From: Anaerolineae bacterium
Lineage (GTDB): Bacteria > Chloroflexota > Anaerolineae > Promineifilales > Promineifilaceae
DNA length: 64,000 nucleotides
Assembly (NCBI GenBank): GCA_019637635.1
Contig: JAHBVI010000002.1
Span: 1-64,000, forward strand
Reading direction: 5' to 3'
Below, in pieces: positions 42,359-52,000 of the stretch. Under the pieces are notes generated by a model, which saw only the letters and a list, made by a program, of their open reading frames with translations, searched no databases and had not been told where the DNA came from. Position numbers and translations under genes: made by a program. The first letter of the stretch is position 1; every line of letters starts with the position of its first letter.

Positions 42359-43741
42359 TCACTCAACCGGCGCAATCTCAATAGTCGTCAGATTGACCCC
42401 TTCTGCGCCATCGGCCAGTGGCAGGCGCGCTCCCGTTTGCCAGTTGTAAAAACCGGTGTTCAACTGATACACACCCGGCAGCGCATCCGCCGGGATGGGA
42501 ATGGCGACTTTATGAATCACAGTGGCGCCAGCAGGCCAGTCCGTCATAGGGTACAGCGTGCGGCACGGCTCGCCATCATCCTGCCCCCACAGCGGGCCAC
42601 CGCTGGCCGGGTTAAATTCCGTGCCCACTAGATGGGTATACGTGGTCAGGCCGGCATCAATCACACCGCCGGTTTGATAATAAAGCGTCAGATGAATGGT
42701 TTGTCCCGGTTGGAACACGGCCGTAGGCAAATCATACCCCTGCAACTGTATCTGGCCGCCCCAATCGGCGGCCCGGCTCAATAGCGGCTGCGCCTGCACC
42801 CCTGGTTCCATCAGCGCAGCATATCCCAGATGATACGGCCGTCCCGCATCCCACTCTTCGGCCACAAAATCCATCCAGGGGAAATCGTCTAGCAGCTCCA
42901 CCAATGACGGACGTCCCGCATCCGGGAAAAAGGCAAACAGAAAATCATGCCCCGCCACCTGCGGACGTGGCGGCAGCACCAGGCAGCCCAAACCTTCATA
43001 AGCCACAAAAGCATCCATCAACGCCCCAACCGGCTGCGGGCCAGTCTCATCCGGCGGCACAAAGTAAAAATAAAGAGGATCGGCCGGCCAGTTATTCCAC
43101 AAATAATCATGCACCGCCGGCGCATTTTCCGGGGTAACCGGCAAGTAGCTGGTGCTTTTGCCATCCCCCTCACTGGGCGGCCAGGAGATTCTTTCACACG
43201 TCTTAATTTGCGCCGCCGTCACATTCTGGTGGGCAACCACAATTTTCTTATCCCCCACAAGCTGCAAACCCGGCTCAAAACAAGCCACATACCCCGCCGG
43301 TGGATAGCGATCATGCGCCATCCGCCGCGCCTCATCCTGAACGACCGGGTTGTGGGCGATCACAGAATCATTCAGCCCATGCGTATCAATAATGGCGGTG
43401 GTGGGCAAAACCCAGCCAGGCACACCCACGCCGCCGCTGACGATGATCGGATAGGTATCCTCATCCAGCCGCAAGCCCAGCTCCCGCGCCGGAAACCACT
43501 GCAATTGGTATTCGTGAAAAAGGGCATGTTCCTGGACGCGCACCCCCACCTCATGGTCAATAAGCCAGGCCTGCACATCGTCGAATGTTTGCATGTACGG
43601 CCGTATCCACACCGGAAAACGATGGGCAATGGGAATATGGATAAAAAACTCCTCCTCCTCTTGGTGTACGATATTCGTTTCCTGCCAATGCACCCAGGGA
43701 ATAGGCCAACTGGCTAGTGCAGGTTGGCCTAAAAGAACCAA
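42359..43741 (-). pseudogene. C-terminal part of a GT-C membrane transferase, cut off by an IS element
   Basis: The 460 codons continue the protein begun at 46198. A last membrane segment (LLGQPALASWPIPWVHW) is followed by a large extracytoplasmic part (ETNIVHQEEEEFFIHIPIAHR and on). A C-terminal beta-sandwich (about residues 330-455: YDLPTAVFQPGQTIHLTLYYQ, then DALPGVYQLNTGFYNWQTG) resembles the end of the 1376-residue protein at 49081. Joining base 43741 to the TA at 45047-45048 restores one frame with the codons CTA-TTG-GTT and an 844-residue protein. In its present form it lacks the N-terminal catalytic domain and a proper start. Confidence 0.85.
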
Positions 43742-43744
43742 TAG

Positions 43745-44491
43745 TTATGCCTCCAGGGCTTTGCCTTGATAAGTCCAGCGAAAAGGCTTGGCCATCGTCT
43801 CATTATAATAGGAGATGAAAGCCAGGACTTTGTTAATCAAATCGGATATAGAGGTAAAGTTACCTCGCCTGAGCAGCTTACGGGCGAGAATGCTAAACCA
43901 GATTTCGACCTGGTTCATCCAGGAGGCATGGTTAGGCGTGTAATGAAAAACGATGCGATGGGAAGGGTCGGAGAGAAAAGCAGCCCGGGATTTCATCGAA
44001 TGGAGAATGCCAGATTGACCCTTGCCCCCCAGATCATCAGCAATATCGGATTCTTCAGCTACGAACTTGACCAGGGATTCAGAACAGTGGGTGTTGAGGT
44101 TATCAACGATAAAATGCCATTTAGGGATTTGAGGGTCAGCCGCGACTGTGGCTTGGACATGATTGAGGAAGTCGGTTTCGTTGCGGGTAGGCCCATAGGA
44201 AACAGTGCCAATCTTGCCGGTGGCAACCATGAAGTTGATGATGAACGAGTGGGTGCCATGGCGAATGTACTCAAATTCCTGGTACTCGACATAGCCCGGC
44301 TTCAGGGGCAGGCTGTCATGTTTGCGCTCCAAGGCTTGGACGCCAGTCAGTTCATCGGTGCTAACCACTGCTTCTCCTTGTTCCATCAGTTCTGCGGCCT
44401 GCTGATAAAGGCTATTGATGTCAGTCACCTTTTCATCAAAGCGTTCATCAACGACAGATGTCAGCCAATAGCGAACCAGATGCGGCTTCAA
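43745..44491 (-). CDS. IS630 transposase, DDE catalytic part (orfB)
   Basis: This 248-residue frame holds the catalytic triad region of IS630 transposases: AVVSTDELTGVQAL (first Asp), KWHFIVDNLNTHCSES (second Asp) and NHASWMNQVEIWFSILARKLLRRG (final Glu). It starts 4 nt inside the end of orfA in the -1 frame and is probably made as an orfAB fusion through the slippery A-AAA-AAG at 44503-44497. An independent TTG start at 44491 has no clear ribosome site. The frame is intact, so the element may still be active. Confidence 0.93.
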   Translation of the reverse strand: MKPHLVRYWLTSVVDERFDEKVTDINSLYQQAAELMEQGEAVVSTDELTGVQALERKHDSLPLKPGYVEYQEFEYIRHGTHSFIINFMVATGKIGTVSYGPTRNETDFLNHVQATVAADPQIPKWHFIVDNLNTHCSESLVKFVAEESDIADDLGGKGQSGILHSMKSRAAFLSDPSHRIVFHYTPNHASWMNQVEIWFSILARKLLRRGNFTSISDLINKVLAFISYYNETMAKPFRWTYQGKALEA

Positions 44492-44955
44492 GGCCCCTTT
44501 TTTAGCAGCCGCGCCGCGTGGCGGGGCGAAATCTGGGCCACGATGCCTCGTTTCACCACTTCATCGGCTATTTCCCGACCCGTCCAATGGCTGATGGGTC
44601 GCTCCCATTCTTCCGGCTTCTCACAGGCCATTTGCTGGATTTGGCATACCTGGTCGGCTGTGATTCGAGCCCGCCGCCCCGGTCGCGGCAGGTCTTCTAA
44701 CCGTTCCTCAATACTCAAGTCGGCTAAAGCTATGGGCTGTAAATCCACCCACCTCTGTCGCCAATGGCGCACCATATCCCGCGAAAGGCCCATCTCCCGC
44801 ATCACCTGGCTGTTGCTTTTGCCTTCCCCTAAAGCCAGGATAACCCCTGCCCTTTTGGCTATTTGTTGGCTAACATTGTGCCGTCTTCTTAATTTTTCCA
44901 GACCGGCTTTTTCTTCTTCACTTAACTTGATAGCGATTGCTTTTGGTCCTGGCAT
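44488..44955 (-). CDS. IS630 transposase, helix-turn-helix part (orfA)
   Basis: The 155-residue frame holds the DNA-binding half: KLSEEEKAGLEKLRRRHNVSQQIAKRAGVILALGEGKSNSQVMREMGLSRDMVRHWRQRWVD, a homeodomain-like HTH. It is followed by a second wing, ISHWTGREIADEVVKRGIVAQISPRHAARLLKKG. It ends just after the slippery heptamer with TGA (44490-44488). GGTGAAAG precedes the ATG. Alone it could bind the element ends and repress; fused to orfB it forms the transposase. Confidence 0.92.
   Translation of the reverse strand: MPGPKAIAIKLSEEEKAGLEKLRRRHNVSQQIAKRAGVILALGEGKSNSQVMREMGLSRDMVRHWRQRWVDLQPIALADLSIEERLEDLPRPGRRARITADQVCQIQQMACEKPEEWERPISHWTGREIADEVVKRGIVAQISPRHAARLLKKGP
44497..44503 (-). promoter_or_regulatory. 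Programmed -1 frameshift site A-AAA-AAG
   Basis: On the minus strand the orfA codons CTA-AAA-AAG form the classic X-XXY-YYZ heptamer in the zero frame, followed by GGGG. A -1 slip continues as GGG-GCC-TTG-AAG-CCG, which is the orfB frame. Sites of this kind join orfA and orfB in several IS families. Confidence 0.85.
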
Positions 44956-45013
44956 TCTTTCACCTCACTCATTTGTTATCAAGCCAGGAGCTTACCCTGT
45001 TATCCCGAATTTT

Positions 45014-46198
45014 TCAATCTGTCGGCCCATTTGCGCCGCACTGCACTAGAATAAACAACCCCAGGTACATCACCGCCCCCACCGCATGAAATGAAAGCCG
45101 GTTAAGCAACCACACAGCCGAAACGAAAATCAACAAAATCAACTGGCTGTAGACGCGATACTCAAAATGATCGCCACCAATAATCAGCGTGTAATAGGCA
45201 AAATGCGCCAATACCGTACCCACAATGACGCTGTCCATCACAAACCGGCTAAAAATGAACGTTTGGTAATCAGACACCACCTGCCAATGGGTGCGCCCGG
45301 TACGCAGCGCCTGAACCAGGAACAAAACCGCCAGGATCAGCCAAAACCACAAGGCATATTCCACCACAAATGAAAACAAATAGCGCAAACCACTTTCCGG
45401 CCAGGCAGCCACATATTTGGCCGCATAGGTGTTTGGCAGCCATGCGCCATATTTCTGCTTGCGCCAGAGAAAATGAACAACCACAATCAGCAGCGGCAGC
45501 AGCGCCAGTAAAGCGCGCGCCTGAAACCGTTTGTCTTTTACCTGTTCGGCAAAGCTCAACCCCGCCAGCACCAGAGTAGCCGCCACAAACATCAGGCCAT
45601 CGGGGCGAGATAAGATGATGAACACGGCCGTAATCACCAACAACAGCAGCCAGCGCATCGTCTTCTGGGGCAGGAACAGCCCGCAAAACACCCAGGCCGT
45701 TACAAAAAAGTTAAACATAGCCATTTCCAGCCCCGAACTGGCCCAGGCCAGATAAGTGCGATTGCTCAGAACAGCCAGCAAAACCAGCGCCAACAAAGGC
45801 AGGCGAATTTTTTTCAGCGCCGGGCGCAGCGGCATCAGCAGCAGCATGGCCGCGCCCAGCACCGTTGTCCCCAGCGCAAAAACAAAGGCCACCACGTTGG
45901 CCGCCACCGGCGGCTCAATCCCCGTCAACCGCCAGATGCCATCCAGCAGCGCCACCCATAAAAAGCTGGTATAACCCTCAACCGGCCGAAACGGGGGCGG
46001 ATTCCACGTATAGCCAAACCCCAAATAGCTGTTACTGACGTAGCGGAAAGCAATATAAGCATCATCCGTCAAAAACCAAACAGTCCGCCAACCCCAATAT
46101 AGCCCCACCCCGGCCAGGAAAAGAATAAGCAAAACCATCGCCCCATGAATCCCTTCAAATGGATGATGTGCCATAGACAGCCGCAATCTCTTCGTCAT
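45014..46198 (-). pseudogene. N-terminal part of a GT-C membrane transferase, truncated by an IS element
   Basis: The frame has 394 codons, of which the last ten (from GTG after CTA 45049-45047) come from the IS end. The native part has about ten membrane helices. The first outer loop reads WFLTDDAYIAFRYVSNSYLGFGYTWNPPPFRPVEGYTSFLWVALLDG; the Asp-Asp of DDAY is the conserved acidic pair of AftB-like arabinofuranosyl and mannosyl transferases. It would use a lipid-linked pentose or hexose donor. Its C-terminal domain is at 42359-43741. With the IS in place the enzyme is probably inactive. Confidence 0.85.
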
Positions 46199-46235
46199 AA
46201 GCGGCGGATTATAGCGTTATCAGAGCCATAAGCGC

Positions 46236-46269
46236 GGATTGGTGCAATCTTTAAGAATGAACCAATCTA
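46236..46269. repeat. Degenerate GATTGGT...ACCAATC dyad
   Basis: GATTGGTGCA (46238-46247) faces TGAACCAATC (46258-46267), with one mismatch in the arms. It is a relative of the perfect dyad at 42314-42348 and lies in the divergent gap before recJ. Confidence 0.65.
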
Positions 46270-46287
46270 TGGTACATTCCCGCCCCT

Positions 46288-48012
46288 ATGAACCATCCAC
46301 CAACCATCCGTGCCCCCAAGTGGCACATCGCCCCGGCCATGCCCGCCGCCACGCGGGACGCCCTGGGGCACATCCACCCCGTTTTGCGCCAGGTGTTATA
46401 CAACCGGGGCATCACCAGCCCCGCCGAAGCCCAGGCCTTCCTGGAAGGGCGCTACCTGGGCAAAACAGACCCGTTTTTACTGGCCGATATGGACACGGCC
46501 GTCGCCCGGATCCAACGTGCTATCGAAAACGACGAAACCATCTACGTCTACGGCGACTTCGACGCCGACGGCGTAACGGCCACCGTCCTGCTCACCCAGG
46601 CGTTGCGCGGCCTCGGCCTCTCCCGTCAACAAGCCATACCCTACATCCCCGACCGCATAGACGAAGGCTACGGCCTCAACACCGAAGCGATCAACAAGCT
46701 CAAAGAAAACGGCGCCGGCTTGGTCATCAGCGTAGATTGCGGCATCCGCTCCATCCTGGAAGCGCAGCACGCCCAGGCCATCGGCCTGGACATGATCATC
46801 ACCGACCACCACAGCCTGGGCGCCGATCTGCCCCCCGCCCTGGCCGTCATCAACCCCAAACGCCCCGACTCTGCCTATCCCGAAACCATGCTGGCGGGCG
46901 TGGGCATCGCCTTCAAGCTGGCCCAGGCCCTCCGCCAGGCCATGCCCAGCCGCGCCCAATTTGAAGACGCCGACCTGCTCGATCTGGTGGCCATTGGCAC
47001 GGTGGCCGACCTGGCCCCGTTGCTGCATGAAAACCGCAAACTGGTGGCCGACGGGTTGGTGGCGCTGAACAACGGCCGTCGCCCCGGCATCCGCGCCCTG
47101 GCCGAAGTGGCCCGCCTGAAAATGGGCAGCCTCACCGCCGAATCCATCGCCTTCGGCATCGGCCCGCGCATCAACGCCGCCGGGCGGCTGGCCCACGCCT
47201 ACGACGCCGCCCGCCTGCTGGCTGCCAGCAACCAGGTAGACGCCCGCCGCTACGCCAACGAACTGAACCAGCTTAACCAGCAGCGGCAGCGCCTCACCAG
47301 CGACCTGGGCGACAAAGCGGAAACGATGATTGACCCCACCGACCCCATCCTCATCACCGCCGACAAGGATTACCTGCCCGGCATCGTCGGCCTGGTAGCC
47401 AGCCGCCTGGCCGAAAAACATTACCGCCCGGCCATTGTCATGGAGCAGGGCGAGGAAGAGAGCCGGGGGTCTTGCCGTTCCATTGACGAATTCCACATCA
47501 CCGACGCCCTGGACGAAGTAGCCGACCTGCTGGTGCGGCATGGCGGCCACGCCCAGGCCGCCGGGTTCACCATTCGCAATGAAAACCTGCCCGAATTTAT
47601 AGAACGGATGCGGGCAATTGCCGCGCGGCAGCTAGACGGCCGTGACCTGGCCCCCACCCTCACCATAGACGCCGAAGTTGAACTAAATGACGTGGATTGG
47701 AGCCTGTTTGAACACCTGTCCGGGCTGGAACCAACCGGCACGGCCAACCCCACTCCCGTCTTTGTCAGCCGCAACGTGGAAATCATCCATCACCGCCTGG
47801 TGGGGCAAGACGGCGCGCACCTGCAATTGCAGCTCACCAGCAGCGAAGGCGCGGGCGGCGGCTACAAGGTGCTGTCGGCCATCGCCTTTCGCCAGGGCGC
47901 CTGGGCCAACCACCTGCCCCAATACATTGACATCGCCTACACCCTCAACGTAAACGAGTGGAACGGCCGTCGGGATTTGCAGTTGATGGTGCAGTCAATT
48001 AGGGAGGCGTGA
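46288..48012 (+). CDS. recJ: Single-stranded-DNA exonuclease RecJ
   Basis: The 574-residue protein shows the DHH phosphoesterase motifs: VYGDFDADGVTATVLL (DFDAD at 90-94), VISVDCGI, MIITDHHSLG (DHH 173-175), then DLVAIGTVADLAPL. After them come the DHHA1 region with YLPGIVGLVASRLAEKHYRPAIV, SCRSIDEFHI and GGHAQAAGFTI, and an OB-fold-like end. It degrades single-stranded DNA 5' to 3' in recombination and mismatch repair. Length is normal. The TGA (48010-48012) lies inside the left arm of a perfect 20-bp inverted repeat. Confidence 0.95.
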   Translation: MNHPPTIRAPKWHIAPAMPAATRDALGHIHPVLRQVLYNRGITSPAEAQAFLEGRYLGKTDPFLLADMDTAVARIQRAIENDETIYVYGDFDADGVTATVLLTQALRGLGLSRQQAIPYIPDRIDEGYGLNTEAINKLKENGAGLVISVDCGIRSILEAQHAQAIGLDMIITDHHSLGADLPPALAVINPKRPDSAYPETMLAGVGIAFKLAQALRQAMPSRAQFEDADLLDLVAIGTVADLAPLLHENRKLVADGLVALNNGRRPGIRALAEVARLKMGSLTAESIAFGIGPRINAAGRLAHAYDAARLLAASNQVDARRYANELNQLNQQRQRLTSDLGDKAETMIDPTDPILITADKDYLPGIVGLVASRLAEKHYRPAIVMEQGEEESRGSCRSIDEFHITDALDEVADLLVRHGGHAQAAGFTIRNENLPEFIERMRAIAARQLDGRDLAPTLTIDAEVELNDVDWSLFEHLSGLEPTGTANPTPVFVSRNVEIIHHRLVGQDGAHLQLQLTSSEGAGGGYKVLSAIAFRQGAWANHLPQYIDIAYTLNVNEWNGRRDLQLMVQSIREA

Positions 48013-48046
48013 TGCGTGAACCAGATGTTCACGCATCACGCCTCCC
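48002..48046. repeat. 20-bp perfect inverted repeat at the recJ stop
   Basis: GGGAGGCGTGATGCGTGAAC (48002-48021) and its complement (48027-48046) are separated by 5 nt. It supplies the recJ stop codon and ends 3 nt before the AGGA of the next gene, so it would form a strong intercistronic hairpin. Confidence 0.9.
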
Positions 48047-48059
48047 AAAAAGGAAACCT

Positions 48060-49016
48060 ATGAAAATCCTCGTCACCGGCGCCGCCGGGTTTATCGGCAG
48101 CAATCTGGCCGAGAAATTATTGAAACGGGGGGAGACCGTTGTGGGCCTGGACAACTTCAACGACTACTACGACCCGACCAAAAAGCGGGCCAACGAGGCC
48201 CGCCTGAATGCTTATCCCGCCTTTTGCATGGTTGAAGAGGACATTCGCCACCGGCAGGCGATGTTTGACCTGTTTGAACATGAGAAGTTTGACGCCGTCG
48301 CCCACCTGGCAGCCATGGCCGGCGTGCGCAACGCCGTGAAATACCCTGACCTCTATGTGGAGGTAGACCTGAACGGTTCGCAGCACCTCATGGACGCGGC
48401 ACGGGCCACCGGCGTAGGCAACTTTGTGCAGGCGTCCACCTCCTCTGTATACGGCAATACAAAACAGATTCCGTTTGTGGAAACCGACCCCTGCGACCGC
48501 CCCTTGCAACCCTACGCCGCCGCCAAACGCGCCGCCGAAATTCTGGCCTACACCTATCACTATTTGTTCCAACAAAACATCACAGTGGTGCGCTTTTTTA
48601 CGGTGTACGGGCCAAACGGCCGTCCCGACATGATGGCTTATCTCGTCGCCGAAAGCGCCGCCAAAGGGGTAGAAATCCCCCTTTACGACAATGGGCAAAT
48701 GTGGCGCGATTGGACCTACGTGGAAGACATTACCGACGGCGTAGCCGCGGCCATTGACCGGCCATTGGGCTACGAAATCATCAACTTGGGGCGGGGCGAA
48801 CCCACCCTGCTGGCCGACTTTGTGAGCTACATTGAAGAACTGGCCGGGAGAAAAGCCAACGTCGTTTCCAAACCCCGCCTGGCCGCCGATTTTGTCCAAA
48901 ACTGCGCCGACATCAGCAAAGCGCGGCGGCTGCTCGGCTACAACCCGCAGGTCTCCGTGCGCGAAGGCGTCGCCCGGTTCTGGGAATGGTACGTCGCGCA
49001 TTGTTTAAGTAATTGA
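48060..49016 (+). CDS. NAD-dependent sugar-nucleotide epimerase (UDP-glucuronate 4-epimerase-like)
   Basis: I start at ATG 48060 after AAAAAGGAAACCT; the upstream extension to 48009 only covers the hairpin. The 318-residue SDR-family enzyme has TGAAGFIGSNL (6-16), DNFNDYYDPTKK (31-42), LAAMAGVRNAV, Ser128 in STSSVYG and PYAAAKRAAE with Tyr152 and Lys156. DNFNDYYD and LAA-AGVR are typical of UDP-glucuronate 4-epimerases, which provide UDP-galacturonate for polysaccharides. It may share the recJ transcript through the hairpin. The substrate is inferred from motif similarity. Confidence 0.88.
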   Translation: MKILVTGAAGFIGSNLAEKLLKRGETVVGLDNFNDYYDPTKKRANEARLNAYPAFCMVEEDIRHRQAMFDLFEHEKFDAVAHLAAMAGVRNAVKYPDLYVEVDLNGSQHLMDAARATGVGNFVQASTSSVYGNTKQIPFVETDPCDRPLQPYAAAKRAAEILAYTYHYLFQQNITVVRFFTVYGPNGRPDMMAYLVAESAAKGVEIPLYDNGQMWRDWTYVEDITDGVAAAIDRPLGYEIINLGRGEPTLLADFVSYIEELAGRKANVVSKPRLAADFVQNCADISKARRLLGYNPQVSVREGVARFWEWYVAHCLSN

Positions 49017-49029
49017 TCCACCAATAGAG

Positions 49030-49070
49030 CCATGTCATTCCGAGCGAAGTCTTCGGAGCGAGGAATCCCT
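49030..49070. repeat. Dispersed intergenic repeat TGTCATTCCGAGCGAAG
   Basis: CATGTCATTCCGAGCGAAG is followed by CTTCGGAGCGAGGAATCCC. This text resembles a short repeat known from many bacterial genomes. Its halves contain GAGCGAAG/CTTCGGAGC, which can fold back. It lies directly before the 1376-residue protein gene. Confidence 0.6.
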
Positions 49071-49080
49071 AATCCTGCCT

Positions 49081-52000
49081 ATGGTCCGCCGCCACTTGCC
49101 ACCCCTCTTGTCGTGGACGCTGTTGTGGTTTCTCTTTTTTGCGCCGCTGCTGCTGGGGCGGGCGCGGCTGCCCAACAGTGACCTGTCGGGGCAGTTCCAC
49201 GCCTTTGCCATTTTTCAGGCGCAAGAGATGGGGCACGGCCGTTTCCCCATCTGGTCGCCCGGTAGTTTTGGCGGCTTCCCCTTCGCCGCCGACCCCCAAT
49301 CGGCCGCCTTCTATCCCCCGCGCTGGCTGACCATCCTGGCCGCCCGCCCCTGGGGCATGCCCTTTTATGCCCTGGAAGCCGAAGGGCTGCTGCACATCTG
49401 GCTGGCGGGCATTTTCACCTATGGGCTGGCAGCACACATCACCCGGCGGCGGGCGGCGGCGCTGCTGGCTGCCATCGCCTTCGCCCTGGGCGGCTACCTC
49501 ACCTCATACCCCCTGCTGCAACTGGCCGTGTTGGAAACGATGACCTGGCTGCCGCTCGTCTTACTGCTGCTGCGGATTGGCGTTGCCCGGCCGCGGGCCT
49601 TGCTGGCTGCCGGGCTGGTGTGGGGGCTGGCCTTCCTGGCCGGGCATCCACAAACGTTTTTGCACCTGAGTTATGTGGCCGCCGCCTATTATCTGTTTCT
49701 GGCAGTACGGGCGCGGTGGGCGTGGCGCTGGGTGGTGGGCCTGGGCGCGGTGGTGGCGGGCACGGCCGTAGGCATATCCCTCGTCGCCGCCTTACCCACC
49801 TGGCACTACCTGGCGCTGACGAGCCGCAGTGATACCGGTTACGCCTTTGTCGCCTCCGGCCAGCCACTGCTGCTGAATCTGCAAATCCTCCTGCCCGGCC
49901 TGCTGGCGCAGTGGTCGCCGGAGTACGTGGGCGCCACGGCCGTAACACTGGCCGTGGTAGCTTTGTACGGCCGTCACACCTTGTCTCCGGCTGATCCCGC
50001 CCGCAGTGAAATCCTCTTTTGGGCCGGGTTGACGCTGGTGGCCGCCTGGCTGGCATTGGGTGACAACGGCATCCTCTTTGAACTGGCGTACCGCGCCACG
50101 CCGGGTTTTGCCCTGTTCCGGCAGCAGGAGCGGCTGATGGGGGTGGTTAGCCTGGGGCTGGCGCTGCTGGCGGCGCAAGGAGCGGCGCTGTGGCTGGAGC
50201 GCCCGGCGGCCACGCGCCCTATCTGGCGGCGCACGGCCGTGACCCTGGCCGTCTTGCTGCTGCTGGCGGCGCTCATCCTCTGGGCATTACCCCCGAAGTC
50301 ACTGGCCGATTGGGCCTTAGTCTGGCTGCGGGCGGGGGTATTCACGGCCGTGACCCTGGCGCTGTTATTGGTGATAGTCAAACGCCCTCGCCTGGCCTGG
50401 CTGCTGCCGCTGCTGTTGGCCTTTGATTTGTACGCGCCCATCACCCAGGCCATGGATTGGCAGGCAGAATCCCCCGCCGTCTTCTGGCCGGAACCGGTCT
50501 GGCTGGCCCCCTTGCAGGCCGATCAGCCGGGCCGCATTGATTCACGCGGCCTGTTTCACGCCAACCTGGGCGAAATTTATGGCCTGGAAGACATTCGCGG
50601 TATCAGCCCTTTGCAGTGGCAGACGGCCGGCCGTTTTAACAGCCTGCCCCGACTGACGCGCTGGCGGCTGCTGCACGTCACCCACGTGCTGGATACCGCG
50701 CCCGTGGAACCCGGCATGGTGGAAATTGCCCATTTTGAAGAGAGCGTTCTGCCCGGCGAAACACGCCAGGGCGCACTTTTTCGCATCCCTGATCCGCTGC
50801 CTTATGCCTGGATGATCTATCAGCCACGCCTGTTCCCCGACGTAGAAGCGGCCTGGCAGGCGATGAAAGAGCCAGATTTTGACCCGGCCACCCAGGTTAT
50901 GGTGTCTGCGTCGCCGCCGGGTTTAGAAACCATCGTCGCGGCTGATCCCGCGCCTCAGGTGACGATGACACGGCCGTCGCCCTCCATTCGGCGCATCCAG
51001 GTGCAAACGGCCGTGCCCGGCATCCTGGTCATCAGCGAATGGGTGCAGCCGGGCTGGCAGGCAACCGTTAACGGCGTTAAAACTCCCTTGCTCACCGTCA
51101 ACTACGGGCTGCAAGGAGTATTACTGCCCGCCGGGACCCATGAAATTGAACTGCGCTACCGGCTGCCGGGGCTGGCGTTGGGCCTATGGGTCACGGCCGT
51201 GACCCTGCTCCTCGTCTGCCTGCTCGCCTGGCGCTGGCAGCCCACCCCCACCACCCGCTCCCTTAGCCCGGCGTTTGCGCCGCCCTCACCCCGGCGTCTG
51301 TGCCGCCCTCACCTGCTTACCCCCTCACCCCAGCGTCTGCGCCGCCCTCACCTGCTCACCACCACCGCCCTACTCCTGGTCGCCTTCGCCCTGCGGCTGC
51401 ATACGCTGGGCGCACAGGCGCTGCGCCCGGCAGAAGCGGCGGCCTTTTTGCTGGCGCGGGGTGATGCTCTCCCGGTGGCCGTGGGTGAGCCGCTGTCCCC
51501 CTGGCTGATGGCCGGGTTGGGCGGCTGGCTGCGCCTGATGGGATCGAGCGAATGGGCGCTGCGGCTGCCCGCGCTTTACCTGGGGCTGCTGCTGCTGCCA
51601 CTCCTGGCGCAGTTGGGGCGGCGCATGGGCGGCGCCGGTTTGGGGCGGCTGGTGTTGCTGTTCACGGCCGTGTCCCCTTTGCTGGTATGGTTGAGCCAGG
51701 ATGGGACGCCCGGTTATGCCTGGAGCCTGCTGTTTATCACGGCGGCCGCGCTGCTGTTGGGGGATTTGGTGGCCGGTAAACGGACGGGCCGGTGGTGGTT
51801 GGTGTATGCGGCGCTGGCGCTGCTGGCAGTGATGGGGCACGGGCTGGTCTGGGTGGCGCTGCTGGCGCAGGGGTTCTTACTCTGGCTGGCGCGGAAACGG
51901 CCGTCACGCCGCCTGTGGCTGGCCTGGTTAACCTGCGTCCTGGCGGCGGGCGGTATGGCGCTGTGGTTGGGCTGGCCGTTGGCGGAAAACGCGACGGCCG

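Larger units (their letters stand above)
43744..45046 (-). mobile_element. IS630-type insertion sequence
   Basis: An element of about 1303 bp is inserted between two TA dinucleotides (43742-43743 and 45047-45048), the duplicated target typical of the IS630/Tc1 group. It carries two overlapping transposase frames. Excising one TA plus the element restores the interrupted gene exactly. Both ends begin with GT next to the TA, but no long perfect terminal inverted repeat is visible by eye. It contains no ACGGCCGT octamer, consistent with recent arrival. Confidence 0.88.

Noticed and set aside
43744-45046. Long terminal inverted repeats of the IS element
   Set aside because: Only weak similarity beginning with GT is seen at the two ends by eye, so no terminal repeat is claimed; the TA duplication and restored frame define the borders.
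46477-47550. Long minus-strand open frame (357 codons) opposite recJ
   Set aside because: It mirrors the RecJ gene in a high-G+C region; RecJ has all motifs, while this frame is Gly/Val-rich without any recognisable domain or ribosome site.
48117-49001. Minus-strand open frame of 294 codons opposite the epimerase gene
   Set aside because: It is the shadow of a well-supported SDR enzyme; composition and lack of start signal argue against a gene.
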